Source: Andreprevotia chitinilytica DSM 18519
GTDB taxonomy: Bacteria > Pseudomonadota > Gammaproteobacteria > Burkholderiales > Chitinibacteraceae
Assembly: GCF_000711875.1 (NCBI RefSeq)
Contig: NZ_JONM01000009.1
Location: 124,001-188,000 of the forward strand
Length of the DNA stretch: 64,000 nt
Direction: 5' to 3'
Part shown: in pieces, positions 18,083-26,092 of the stretch
How the letters are laid out: every line of letters begins with the position of its first letter
How positions within the stretch are numbered: the first letter of the stretch is position 1
Made by a program: the position numbers and the translations under genes
Notes under the pieces: generated by a model
Database searches by the model: none
What the model was told of the DNA's origin: nothing
What the model saw: only the letters and a program-made list of their open reading frames with translations

Positions 18083-18970
18083 ATGTCCACGATTTATCAG
18101 GAATTGTTCGAGATCGACCCCGAGAATGAGCAATCAAGCGTCGGGACACGTATTTTCCATCACCCACATCTGCATGCCCTGGCGGATCACGACGTCTTGC
18201 TGGCCGGGGTGTCGCATGTACGAGCGCCCCTGCATGTCGAGCGCATCGGCGCGCCATTCCATGTGGTGTTGGTCAGCGTGGAAGGCGCAGGGGAAGTGAT
18301 CGATGGTGATGCTCGGCGGCCACTGGGTGCGGGGCAGCTGGCTGTGCTACCGGCCTATAGCCACAGCGGTTTTCGCTCAGACGGGCAGCATTGGCGACTT
18401 GTCTGGTTCCTGCTCAACGATGCGCCCTGCTGGGAAGCGTTGCACGGGACACAAGTCAGCATGCGGCCGGTGACTACGGTGGAAAATTTGTTCCATGCCG
18501 CGTCATTGCTTTGTCTGGAAGCAAAACAGGAACACGAAGCTTTCAGCGGTGCGGCCATGCTGCTGGTTGTCGACCTGTTGAAACGAATGCTGGCCAGCAC
18601 CGAAGCGGGCGATGAAATCACCCGCAAGCTGCAAGCCTTGTTCAATGCGGTGAAACGCGATCCCGCCATGCCGTGGCGGGTTGAAGAACTGGCCACCCGC
18701 TATGGGCAAAGCCGCGCCCATTTCCAGCGCCTCTGCCTGCGCTATCTGGGCGTGGCGCCGCAACAGATGATCATCAACCAGCGCATGGCGCGTGCGCGCG
18801 AGCTACTGCTGGCGGGTTTCGGCAATGTAGGCGAGGTGGCGCAGGCGGTTGGCTATGAGGAAATCGCCAGCTTTAGCCGCCGCTTCAGCCAGCATTTCGG
18901 CACCGGCCCCGGCGAGGTGATACGCGAACTGGCGCGCGCGCCGAAGGAGATCGCTCCCCAACGTGACTAG
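18083..18970 (+). CDS. AraC-family transcriptional regulator
   Basis: 295 residues. An N-terminal cupin-like sensor domain (about 1-130: HVERIGAPFHVVLVSVEG, PLGAGQLAVLPAYSHSGFR) is followed by two helix-turn-helix motifs at about 190-285 (WRVEELATRYGQSRAHFQRL, and GEVAQAVGYEEIASFSRRF). This is the usual layout of sugar-responsive AraC regulators. It is transcribed divergently from the chitinase gene and sits between two chitinase loci, so control of chitin degradation is likely. ATG 18083 gives a family-like N-terminus (MSTIYQELFEIDPEN). A TTG at 18065 is possible but the leader ORF overlaps it. A bidirectional terminator follows. The inducer is unknown. Confidence 0.9.
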   Translation: MSTIYQELFEIDPENEQSSVGTRIFHHPHLHALADHDVLLAGVSHVRAPLHVERIGAPFHVVLVSVEGAGEVIDGDARRPLGAGQLAVLPAYSHSGFRSDGQHWRLVWFLLNDAPCWEALHGTQVSMRPVTTVENLFHAASLLCLEAKQEHEAFSGAAMLLVVDLLKRMLASTEAGDEITRKLQALFNAVKRDPAMPWRVEELATRYGQSRAHFQRLCLRYLGVAPQQMIINQRMARARELLLAGFGNVGEVAQAVGYEEIASFSRRFSQHFGTGPGEVIRELARAPKEIAPQRD

Positions 18971-19015
18971 GCGCACCGGCGCGGAATCACTGGGTCAGCG
19001 TGGCACTGATCGATC

Positions 19016-19055
19016 AAAAAACGGCTGCACCTCGTGATGAGGCGCAGCCGTTTTT
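19016..19055. terminator. Bidirectional terminator between araC and second chitinase genes
   Basis: The arms AAAAACGGCTGC and GCAGCCGTTTTT enclose an inner CCTC/GAGG stem. A-run and T-run flank both sides, fitting convergent genes. Confidence 0.9.
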
Positions 19056-19072
19056 GTGATGCCCGGGATAGC

Positions 19073-20164
19073 TTAGGGGTTAATCAACGGTTGCATGGTA
19101 TTGGCAAACTGCCAGCCTTGCGCCTCATCCGTACCGATTTGCCAATCGAATCCGCCGTGGATGGTCGGATAGGCGGCCTTGACCTGATTCCAAGTGCTCA
19201 CCGCTTGATCGATGGTCATATAGTTGGCGGCGTTGTTGACGCCAAAACCCACCACCACATGCGTCGGCCCCAGCAGCGAAACCCAATCGGCAATGTTGCT
19301 CGCCACATACGCCGGGTCAGCCAGATTCGGGCCGTCGTAATACTGCGGCGCGGCGTAGTCCATCGCCCCGGCCTGCACCATCGCTCGGCAGAAGGTCTTG
19401 TCGAGCGGGTTCCACGGTGCCGGTGGTGCGGTGATGATGAAGCCGGGATAGAGGCGCTTCAGCTCCAGACTGATCCAGATCATTTCGCTGGTATCCGGCG
19501 CTTGGGTGCTTTCGAAGGTATTCCAGTCCAGCCCGTCAAAACCGCCCAACTGCTGATAGATCGCCACGATGCTGTTCACGAAGTTCTGTGACTTGGTGCG
19601 ATCCGGGAAGCTCATGCCGTTCTTGGCGCCACCCACCGACAAGATGATCTTGCGGCCCTGCACGGTGCGGGCGTATTGAATATCCGCGACCAGATTGGTT
19701 GCTGCGCCACGGCCATCCTCAGGCGGGTCCCAGGTTACTGCGCCCGTTGTGCCCGGCGAGCCACCAACTGGCGTCGCAGCAAACAGGTAGATCAGGTTGT
19801 AGTTCGGGTTCACATCGCGGATACGGATTTGCGAAGGTGTCCAACGAGGCCAGTAACCGCCGACGATGTTGTCGGACTGCGCCGCGCAGGTCGTTTGCGC
19901 CCAATAGAAAGTGCTGATCGTCGGATCAGTGGCATCGCTGCCATTGGTGCCTACGGCGATTTCCTTGTAGAAGTTGCCGTCGGCCGGGTATTGCACCACG
20001 GTGCCCAAGGGGTAATTGACGCCGGCAGTCCACGTGGTGAAGGTGCAACTCGCGGCGGACGCCGTGGTTGATGTCAAGGTGGCGACGGCAGAAATCATCG
20101 TGGCGGATATCGCCAGGGCCTTCATTAATGCAAACAGGTTCATGGGTTTCATCATTTGCCTCAT
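19073..20164 (-). CDS. Secreted chitin-binding GH18-like protein with altered active-site motif
   Basis: 363 residues counted from ATG 20164; starts at 20155 or 20152 (MKPMNLFAL) are equally possible. A signal peptide (about 8-38, ending TASA) precedes a CBM5/12 module (39-93: CTFTTWTAGVNYPLGTVV, then FYWAQTTC). A TIM-barrel-like GH18 domain (about 98-363) has IVGGYWPRW, IILSVGGAKNG, FDGLDWNTFE and GGFDWQIGTDEAQ. The canonical DxxDxDxE reads D210-G-L-D213-W-N215-T-F-E218. The third aspartate is asparagine and the glutamate is displaced by one residue. Either this is a divergent subfamily or catalysis is impaired, leaving a chitin-binding role. It is convergent with araC. Its upstream region shares a 28-base motif with the first chitinase. 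Confidence 0.8.
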   Translation of the reverse strand: MRQMMKPMNLFALMKALAISATMISAVATLTSTTASAASCTFTTWTAGVNYPLGTVVQYPADGNFYKEIAVGTNGSDATDPTISTFYWAQTTCAAQSDNIVGGYWPRWTPSQIRIRDVNPNYNLIYLFAATPVGGSPGTTGAVTWDPPEDGRGAATNLVADIQYARTVQGRKIILSVGGAKNGMSFPDRTKSQNFVNSIVAIYQQLGGFDGLDWNTFESTQAPDTSEMIWISLELKRLYPGFIITAPPAPWNPLDKTFCRAMVQAGAMDYAAPQYYDGPNLADPAYVASNIADWVSLLGPTHVVVGFGVNNAANYMTIDQAVSTWNQVKAAYPTIHGGFDWQIGTDEAQGWQFANTMQPLINP

Positions 20165-20290
20165 TTATCCTTAGGATTTGATCTTTCCGACGGTCTTGCG
20201 CCATTAATATCTGGGCAATGGTTTGTTCCAAATGAAAAACGCAACCATCGAGACACATCGTAAGCCCATGAATTTTTTAGATAAATGTTC

Positions 20291-20318
20291 GAATGTGATT
20301 ATTTGATTTGTCTGAATT
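20291..20318. promoter_or_regulatory. Candidate operator upstream of second chitinase gene
   Basis: Matches 18048-18075 at 22 of 28 positions, in the same orientation relative to the chitinase it precedes. Confidence 0.5.
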
Positions 20319-20542
20319 AATCATTTACTCATATTGAAAAAAACGCCCAAATACGACGAAGAATCCCCGACCTGGCATGGCGGAACAACACACCGCAAAC
20401 GACGGTTTCATGGAAAACGATTGGGCCGACAAAAAAGTCCATCACTTTCAATCGCTTATGTTTTTATTTTGGCCTGAGCGTTTTCACGGAAATCGCCAGC
20501 GCATCATCATCCTGCCGCCCTTGAATACGTGCCACCGGGCAT

Positions 20543-20569
20543 AAAAAAACCCCTGCCTTGCGGCAGGGG
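20543..20569 (-). terminator. Terminator of the orphan sugar-binding-protein gene
   Basis: On the minus strand the stem CCCCTGCC/GGCAGGGG (20550-20557 with 20562-20569) has a 4-base loop and is followed by seven T residues. Confidence 0.92.
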
Positions 20570-20608
20570 ATAGAGGACAAAGCTCGAGGATGAAGCAGTG
20601 AAGCGGGA

Positions 20609-21874
20609 TTACTTCTTGGCCAGACGGTCATTCCATTTCTTGGCGGCGGTCTCAAGCGCTTCTTTGGCCGTTTTGCGGCCTTCGATCGCAGCCTGCATTT
20701 CGTCGTTGAATTCGATGCGCATTGCCGCTTCATCCGGGAAGTTTTCCGCCGGCAGAATCGGGGTGCGGGCATAAGCCATCGATTTGGCGGCCGTTGCACG
20801 GGCCAGGCCGACCGGATCGCCGCCATTGGCGCCCGACGAGAAGAATTCGCTCTCGTTGGCTTTCTTGCTGGACGGGAAGGTCGTGCCGGTGGCCTTGGCA
20901 AACGCCAGTTGCGAATCATCATTGGTCAGCAACAGACCCAATTTGGCAGCGGCTTGCGGGTCCTTATAGTCTTTCGGCATCACGAACGACATCAGCCAGC
21001 CACCCAATGCCATATTCGCGCCACCCAGCGGGAAAGGCATGATCGCGGTCTTGTCATACGCCATCTGGCTTTGCGCGCTCAGCTTTTTCAAGGCGGTCGG
21101 CGCAGTGGTCATCATGGCCAGTTTGCCGGAACCGTAATTGGCCACTTCCTGTTCGAATTCGATGCGGAAGCTGTCTTTCGGGATCACGCCCTTCTTGTAC
21201 AGATCGGCAAACAATTCGACCGCTTCGATATGCTTCTTGCTGGTGAATGCGGCTTTGCCATTCTCGAAGATCGGCAGGCCCATATAGACAAACCAGGGAA
21301 TCATGCCGCCATCGCCACTCTTGGTGGCCAGCTTGGGCGAGAACGCCGCAACGCCGGTCTTTTCCTTGATGACGCGCGAAGCCGCCACGAATTCATCAAA
21401 GGTCTTGGGGTTGTTCTTGATGCCGCTCTTGGCCAGCAAGTCTTTGTTGTAGGCAATCACCGAGACCGAGTTGTAATACGGGAAGCCATAAATCTTGCCT
21501 TTGACCGACAGATCTTTCAGCGCGCCCGGCAGGTAAACCGACTTGCCATCACCCATCAAATCATCCAGCGGCTGCAGCAGATTCTTGTTGGCGAATTCAT
21601 GCGTCCACGGCACGTTGAAGTTAACCAGCGCCGGCGGCGAGCCAGCAGCAATGGCCGACACCAGCTTTGGCTGAATCTGATCCCAGTTCATATCCGTCCA
21701 GACCGCTTCGTGATCCGGATTGGCCTTATTGTATTTCTGCACCACGTCATTGAAGAACGGGGCGAATTGCGCCGTATTGAAGGTCCAGAATTCGACCTTG
21801 GTGCGTTCGGCGTGCGCAAAGGCGGAAGCCAGCAAAGCGGTCAGCAAAAGGGATTTGGTGAGGCGTTTGGACAT
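20609..21874 (-). CDS. Extracellular sugar-binding protein of a CUT1-type ABC transporter (orphan)
   Basis: 421-residue periplasmic solute-binding protein, family 1 (maltose/oligosaccharide type). The signal peptide is MSKRLTKSLLLTALLASAFAHA. Typical features are VEFWTFNT, AGSPPALVNFNVPWTHEF, YGFPYYNSVSVIAYNKDLL and WFVYMGLPIFENGK, followed by PLGGANMALGGWLMSFVMP. Start 21874 is set by GGAG eight bases upstream. No CUT1 permease or ATPase lies nearby, so it must pair with transporter parts elsewhere. Position beside chitinases suggests chitooligosaccharide or N-acetylglucosamine uptake, but the ligand is inferred. It has its own promoter (21998-22026), a long leader containing palindromes, and a strong terminator. 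Confidence 0.9.
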   Translation of the reverse strand: MSKRLTKSLLLTALLASAFAHAERTKVEFWTFNTAQFAPFFNDVVQKYNKANPDHEAVWTDMNWDQIQPKLVSAIAAGSPPALVNFNVPWTHEFANKNLLQPLDDLMGDGKSVYLPGALKDLSVKGKIYGFPYYNSVSVIAYNKDLLAKSGIKNNPKTFDEFVAASRVIKEKTGVAAFSPKLATKSGDGGMIPWFVYMGLPIFENGKAAFTSKKHIEAVELFADLYKKGVIPKDSFRIEFEQEVANYGSGKLAMMTTAPTALKKLSAQSQMAYDKTAIMPFPLGGANMALGGWLMSFVMPKDYKDPQAAAKLGLLLTNDDSQLAFAKATGTTFPSSKKANESEFFSSGANGGDPVGLARATAAKSMAYARTPILPAENFPDEAAMRIEFNDEMQAAIEGRKTAKEALETAAKKWNDRLAKK

Positions 21875-21924
21875 CGTATCAACTCCAGTTTTTTTGATCA
21901 GCCACGCTTGGTGACATCGTCGGT

Positions 21925-21947
21925 ATTGCCTGATCAGGCTCGGCAAT
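21925..21947. promoter_or_regulatory. Palindromic operator-like site in the leader
   Basis: ATTGCC (21925-21930) and GGCAAT (21942-21947) form inverted arms, with CCTGATCAGG (21929-21938) as an inner palindrome. It lies between the predicted promoter and the start codon of the orphan sugar-binding protein, where a repressor could block elongation. Confidence 0.4.
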
Positions 21948-21997
21948 CCACTTATTTTTAAGCAAAAACAGGGTAATAAATAGGTGCAACGAGCCTG

Positions 21998-22026
21998 AGT
22001 CTAGGTAGTTCAATTCGGCTTGTCAA
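21998..22026 (-). promoter_or_regulatory. Sigma-70-type promoter of the orphan sugar-binding-protein gene
   Basis: On the minus strand TTGACA (22026-22021) and TAGACT (22003-21998) are separated by 17 bases. The predicted transcript start near 21991 gives a leader of about 117 bases. Confidence 0.6.
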
Positions 22027-22309
22027 AAACAAAATCGTGCCGTTATTCAAAAACAACAAAGCATGCATAGATTGTTGCGCCACCCACCCAGCACGCAGAT
22101 CATCATCACCTATAGCAATGGCATACAATCGCCAGCCAAGGCCAGAAAATACAAGCTTCTGGTACGAAAGACGCACCAAGAACACCCTCACCACACTCCG
22201 TCATGCCCGACGACAAACTGACATAAGTATGCACACCAGCAAATCAAACAGCTGTTTTTCTGCTTACACAGTCTCGTTTCCCTGGCGAATAAATTTTTAT
22301 GACAAACGC

Positions 22310-22337
22310 TTGACGACACCTACATATCACCCATAAT
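22310..22337 (+). promoter_or_regulatory. Promoter of the sugar ABC operon
   Basis: TTGACG and CATAAT with a 16-base spacer, about 34 bases ahead of the binding-protein start codon. The rest of the 496-base divergent region (21875-22370) contains no supported gene. Confidence 0.55.
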
Positions 22338-22370
22338 AACCACCACACCACCCAGACAGAGAAGACAACC

Positions 22371-23468
22371 ATGTCCGTTCGCCTCTCCATTCGTCGCCCC
22401 CTTCGTCTACTGACGACGCTCCCCGTCATCGCCGGCCTGTTGCTGGCCTCCCCCAGCTGGGCCGCCGTTGAGCACACGCTAGGGCCGAATGGCGAAACGC
22501 CGACGCCCTACACCCAAGTGACGCTCAGCAGCCAGGACACCGCCGCGCTAAAGAGCAAAGGCTTCAAGGCCGCGATCCTGATGCACACCAGTTCGGACTT
22601 CTCCAGCGCACTGACCGCAGGCGCTAAAAAGGTCTTTGACGAGTTGAACATTCAGGTGGTCGCCGTGACCGATGCGGAAATGGACCCGAAGAAACAACGC
22701 ACTGATCTGGAAACCGTATTGGCACTCAAGCCGGATCTGATTATTTCCTTGGTGATTGACCCGGTTTCAGGCGCGGCCGCATTCCGGCAAGCCGCCGATA
22801 AGGGCGTCAAACTGGTCTTCATCAGCAATGCGCCGCAGGGCTTCAAGGTTGGGCAGGATTACGCCGGTATCGTCACCGACGATTTATTCGGCATGGGGCG
22901 TGCGGCGGCAGAAATGCTCGCCAGCAGTATCAATAACAAGGGTGATGTGGCGGTGATGTTTCATGCCGCGAATTACTACGTCACCAATCAGCGCGATCAA
23001 GCGGTCAAGACGGTATTGAGCAAATATCCGGGCATCAAGGTGGTGACCTCCAAAGGCATCGCCAACCCGAATGATGGCGAAATGATCGCCTCGGCCATCC
23101 TGACCCAAAACCCATCGGTAAAAGCGATTTACGCCCCGTGGGATGCCATTGCGGAAGGCGTTACCGCCGCCGCACGTGCCGCAGGCCGTAAAGACCTTAA
23201 AGTCATCACGATGGATTTGGGCGCGGCCAATGCGCTGGATATGGTGAAAGGCGGCAATGTGGCCGGCATCGTTTCCGACCTGCCCTACGATATGGGGCAA
23301 ACGCTGGCGCGCATGGGGGCCTTGTCGCTGCTCAAAAAGCCGACCCCGCCCTTCGTGACGGTGGATGCAATCAAGGTAACGCCGGCGAATCTGGTCGATC
23401 AGTGGCAGAAAGCCCTGTATCGCAAACCGCCAGAAGCCGTTGTCAAAGCACTGCAAGTGCGTCGTTGA
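22371..23468 (+). CDS. Periplasmic sugar-binding protein, RbsB/CUT2 type
   Basis: A 365-residue binding protein of the ribose/galactose-type (periplasmic-binding protein fold I). The signal peptide spans about 1-31 (LPVIAGLLLASPSWA). Landmarks are AAILMHTSSDFSSAL, DLIISLVIDPVSGAAAFRQAADKGVKLVFIS, YAGIVTDDLFGMGRAAAEML and YAPWDAIAEGVTAAARAAG. The last two are hallmark hinge and ligand-contact regions. It begins a compact three-gene importer operon with ATPase and permease, followed by a GH3 hexosaminidase. That linkage suggests the sugar is an amino sugar or a chitin breakdown product, though the CUT2 class usually takes monosaccharides. A good promoter lies just upstream. Confidence 0.9.
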   Translation: MSVRLSIRRPLRLLTTLPVIAGLLLASPSWAAVEHTLGPNGETPTPYTQVTLSSQDTAALKSKGFKAAILMHTSSDFSSALTAGAKKVFDELNIQVVAVTDAEMDPKKQRTDLETVLALKPDLIISLVIDPVSGAAAFRQAADKGVKLVFISNAPQGFKVGQDYAGIVTDDLFGMGRAAAEMLASSINNKGDVAVMFHAANYYVTNQRDQAVKTVLSKYPGIKVVTSKGIANPNDGEMIASAILTQNPSVKAIYAPWDAIAEGVTAAARAAGRKDLKVITMDLGAANALDMVKGGNVAGIVSDLPYDMGQTLARMGALSLLKKPTPPFVTVDAIKVTPANLVDQWQKALYRKPPEAVVKALQVRR

Positions 23469-23486
23469 TTGCAGGGAGCACAGGAT

Positions 23487-24983
23487 ATGCAACGCCCCCT
23501 TGCCATCAAAGTCAGTGGATTGAAAAAGCAGTTCGACGGCATTCCCGTACTCAAAGGCGTCGATTTCGAATTGGCACCCGGTGAAGTGCACGCGGTGGTC
23601 GGACAAAATGGTGCCGGCAAATCAACCTTGATGAAGATCATCAATGGCCTGTATCAGCCCGACGAGGGCGAGATTGAATTGTTTGACGAACCGGTGCGCC
23701 TGGCATCCCCCAGAGATGCCCGTGCCGCTGGCATTGCGATGGTGTATCAGGATTTAAGCCTGGTCGACAGCATGTCCGTCGCGGAAAACATGTTCATGGC
23801 CAACTGGACCGAATCGAGCTTCGGCCTGCTCGACCAACGCGCCATGAATCAGCAGGCGCAAGCGCTGCTGGAGAAAATGGGTATTGCCGACGAAATCAGC
23901 CCGGAACAACCCGTTGCCAGCCTGAGCATGGGCCAGCAGCAGTTTCTGGAAATCGCCAAGGCCATTTCGCAAAATGCCCGCATCCTGATTCTGGATGAGC
24001 CGACCGCCTCGTTATGCGATCAGGAAATCACCCGCTTATTCGAGGTGATCGAACGCCTGAAAGCCCAAGGCGTCGCCATCATTTATATCACCCACTATCT
24101 ACGCGATATCTTCAAGGTCTGCGATTCGGCCAGCGTATTGCGCGATGGCCGCTGCGTGCGGCGCTCACTGATCAGCCAAACCAAAATCGAGACCATGCTG
24201 GCCGATATGCTGGGCCGCCATGCCGATAGCAGCATCAATTGGCAACGCCCGACCGTCACACCGAACGCGCAGCCTTTACTGGAGTTGCGCCAGGTCAGCA
24301 CCAGCGATCTGGCTGCCGTCTCCATGCAGGTCTATCCCGGTCAGGTGGTTGGTCTGGCTGGCTTGCTGGGGAGTGGGCGCACCGAGATTCTGAATGCGAT
24401 TTTCGGGCTGGATACCATCCGGTCCGGCGACATTCTGGTCAATGGTCACGCCGTCAAGATTCGCTCACCGCGCGATGCGATCCAGCAGGGCATCAATCTC
24501 GTTCCGGAAGACAGACGCGAGCAAGGACTGGTTCTGGATTTCAGCATTTCCGACAACATGTTAATGTCATCACTGCGTAAACTGGCCTCCCCTATCCTGC
24601 TCGACGAACATCGCGGGCAAGCCATCGTCATTGATTTGATTCAACGTTTGCAAATCAAAACCAGTGGTCCGCAACAAGCCGTGCGCTATTTATCCGGCGG
24701 CAATCAGCAGAAGGTCGTCATTGGTAAATGCATCGGCACGGCAGCACGAATCTTATTGCTGGACGACCCGACATTTGGCATTGATCTGGCAGCCAAATAC
24801 GACATCATGCGCATCGTGAATGACTATGCAGCAGCCGGGAATGCCGTGATTTTCGTTTCCAGCGAATATAGCGAAATCGCCAGCTTTTGCGATACCACCT
24901 ATATCGTCAACAAAGGACGAATCACCCGGCAAATGCAGCGCCATGAGCAAAGCGAAGAACAACTACTTGCCGCAGTGCAATGA
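23487..24983 (+). CDS. Sugar ABC transporter ATPase, double-domain RbsA type
   Basis: 498 residues with two ABC domains fused in one chain, the CUT2 layout. Domain 1 has GQNGAGKSTLM, the signature LSMGQQQF and ILDEPTASL. Domain 2 has a degenerate Walker A (GLLGSGRTEIL), the signature LSGGNQQK and LLDDPTFGIDL. The degenerate second Walker A is normal for RbsA/XylG/MglA. The ATG at 23487, with GGGAG about ten bases before it, is preferred to an in-frame TTG at 23469. It lies 18 bases after the binding protein, and its stop is 10 bases before the permease start, so the three subunits are co-translated from one message. It energises import at the inner face of the membrane. Confidence 0.93.
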   Translation: MQRPLAIKVSGLKKQFDGIPVLKGVDFELAPGEVHAVVGQNGAGKSTLMKIINGLYQPDEGEIELFDEPVRLASPRDARAAGIAMVYQDLSLVDSMSVAENMFMANWTESSFGLLDQRAMNQQAQALLEKMGIADEISPEQPVASLSMGQQQFLEIAKAISQNARILILDEPTASLCDQEITRLFEVIERLKAQGVAIIYITHYLRDIFKVCDSASVLRDGRCVRRSLISQTKIETMLADMLGRHADSSINWQRPTVTPNAQPLLELRQVSTSDLAAVSMQVYPGQVVGLAGLLGSGRTEILNAIFGLDTIRSGDILVNGHAVKIRSPRDAIQQGINLVPEDRREQGLVLDFSISDNMLMSSLRKLASPILLDEHRGQAIVIDLIQRLQIKTSGPQQAVRYLSGGNQQKVVIGKCIGTAARILLLDDPTFGIDLAAKYDIMRIVNDYAAAGNAVIFVSSEYSEIASFCDTTYIVNKGRITRQMQRHEQSEEQLLAAVQ

Positions 24984-24993
24984 GGAAAAAATA

Positions 24994-25971
24994 ATGGAAA
25001 TCGTCGTTAACGCCCCGGCGCAAGCCCCGAAGAAAAAACGCGCGGTCAGCTGGAATACCCTGTTGATCTATATCGTATTTGCCGTGATTTTCCTGTTTTT
25101 CTCCATCACCTTGCATGACAAGGGCTTTTTGCAAACCGCCAATTTGATGAACATCGCCCGGCAAACCGCGATGATCTCGATCATGGCGGTGGGCATGACC
25201 TTTGTTTTATCGGCGGCGGAAATCGATTTGTCCTTCTGTGCCATTGTGGCCCTATCAGCCGTCACCGTAGCCCTGCTATTGCCCTATGGCATCTTCATTG
25301 CCGTGAGCGCCTCGCTATTGGTCGGTGCCTTGTGTGGACTGATCAATGGCTTGTTCGTCTCCAAGGTTGGCATTCCGTCCTTTCTGGTCACCTTGGGCAT
25401 GACCGGCATCATCACCGGCATTACCCGCTGGATTACCGGCCTGCAGACCATTCCTATCGATAACGAAACCTTTACCTTCATCTTCGGCTCCGGCGATTTT
25501 GGCCCTGTCTCCGTGCTGTTTGTCTGGATGATCGCCATCGCCATTCTCGGGCACGTGCTGCTGCGCAAAACCCGCTTTGGCAAAGAAGTGCTGGCGAGTG
25601 GCGGCAACAAGATTTCCGCCATGTATTCCGGTATTCAGGTCGGCCGCATCAAGCTCTATGTATTGGTATTCAACGCGCTGCTGGCAGCATTGGCGGGCAT
25701 TCTGTATGCCGGCCGCCTGCAAAGCGCCCGCTATACCCTGGGTGAAAACGACCTGATGATGGTCATTGCAGCCGTCATCATCGGCGGCACCAGCCTGTTC
25801 GGCGGTAAAGGCACCGTGGCCGGCACCATGGTTGGCGCGCTGATCATGGGCATGGTCAACAACGGCCTGGTACTGATGGGGCTGAATATCGATCAGCAAC
25901 TGATTTTCCGCGGCGTGATCATTATTTTCTCAGTGACCTTGACCATGGGTCATTTGCGCAAAAAAGCCTAG
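24994..25971 (+). CDS. Sugar ABC transporter permease, RbsC type
   Basis: 325-residue inner-membrane permease of the BPD_transp_2 family with about eight to ten hydrophobic segments (first at about 22-45: LLIYIVFAVIFLFFSI). Family elements are MISIMAVGMTFVLSAAEIDLS, GLINGLFVSKVGIPSFLVTLG, VLASGGNKISAMYSGIQVGRIK and AAVIIGGTSLFGGKGTVAGTM. The EAA-like loop that docks the ATPase is the GGTSLFGGKGT region. The start at 24994 (MEIVVNAP) follows GAGGAA. The frame extends upstream into the ATPase gene without a ribosome-binding site. A single permease gene is present, as expected for CUT2 systems that use a homodimer. Confidence 0.93.
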   Translation: MEIVVNAPAQAPKKKRAVSWNTLLIYIVFAVIFLFFSITLHDKGFLQTANLMNIARQTAMISIMAVGMTFVLSAAEIDLSFCAIVALSAVTVALLLPYGIFIAVSASLLVGALCGLINGLFVSKVGIPSFLVTLGMTGIITGITRWITGLQTIPIDNETFTFIFGSGDFGPVSVLFVWMIAIAILGHVLLRKTRFGKEVLASGGNKISAMYSGIQVGRIKLYVLVFNALLAALAGILYAGRLQSARYTLGENDLMMVIAAVIIGGTSLFGGKGTVAGTMVGALIMGMVNNGLVLMGLNIDQQLIFRGVIIIFSVTLTMGHLRKKA

Positions 25972-26005
25972 TTTCCTAGCTTAATTCCTCCCCCGTTTTG
26001 AAAAA

Positions 26006-26021
26006 TTGCCCAATCGGGCAA
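26006..26021 (+). promoter_or_regulatory. Hairpin between permease and GH3 genes
   Basis: The stem TTGCCC/GGGCAA has an AATC loop, and CCCCC (25990-25994) and GGGGG (26022-26026) outside can extend it. No T-run follows, so read-through into the GH3 gene is likely. It may stabilise or modulate the message. Confidence 0.4.
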
Positions 26022-26092
26022 GGGGGATTCTTGCGCCCAAAATTCGGCCAATTCGCCAATAACACCGATTTATCAATATGGAGTCAGAGATC

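Larger units (their letters stand above)
20165..20608. other. Intergenic control region of the second chitinase gene
   Basis: 444 AT-rich bases with no supported gene. It holds the 28-base motif at 20291-20318 (127-154 bases upstream of the chitinase start) and, at its far end, the terminator of the orphan sugar-binding-protein gene. I could not fix a -10/-35 pair with confidence. Confidence 0.6.

Noticed and set aside
18042-18299. An 85-codon frame starting right after AAGGAGG ahead of araC
   Set aside because: The ribosome-binding site is only about one base from this ATG, and the product (many Cys, Trp, Arg) is the out-of-frame shadow of the AraC gene.
22037-22336. A 99-codon frame in the divergent region between the two sugar-binding-protein genes
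   Set aside because: It has no ribosome-binding site, its composition is random-looking, and it overlaps the predicted promoters on both strands.
26078-26092. ATG 26078 as start of the GH3 gene
   Set aside because: The GGAG that would serve as ribosome-binding site lies within this extension and is spaced correctly for ATG 26093.
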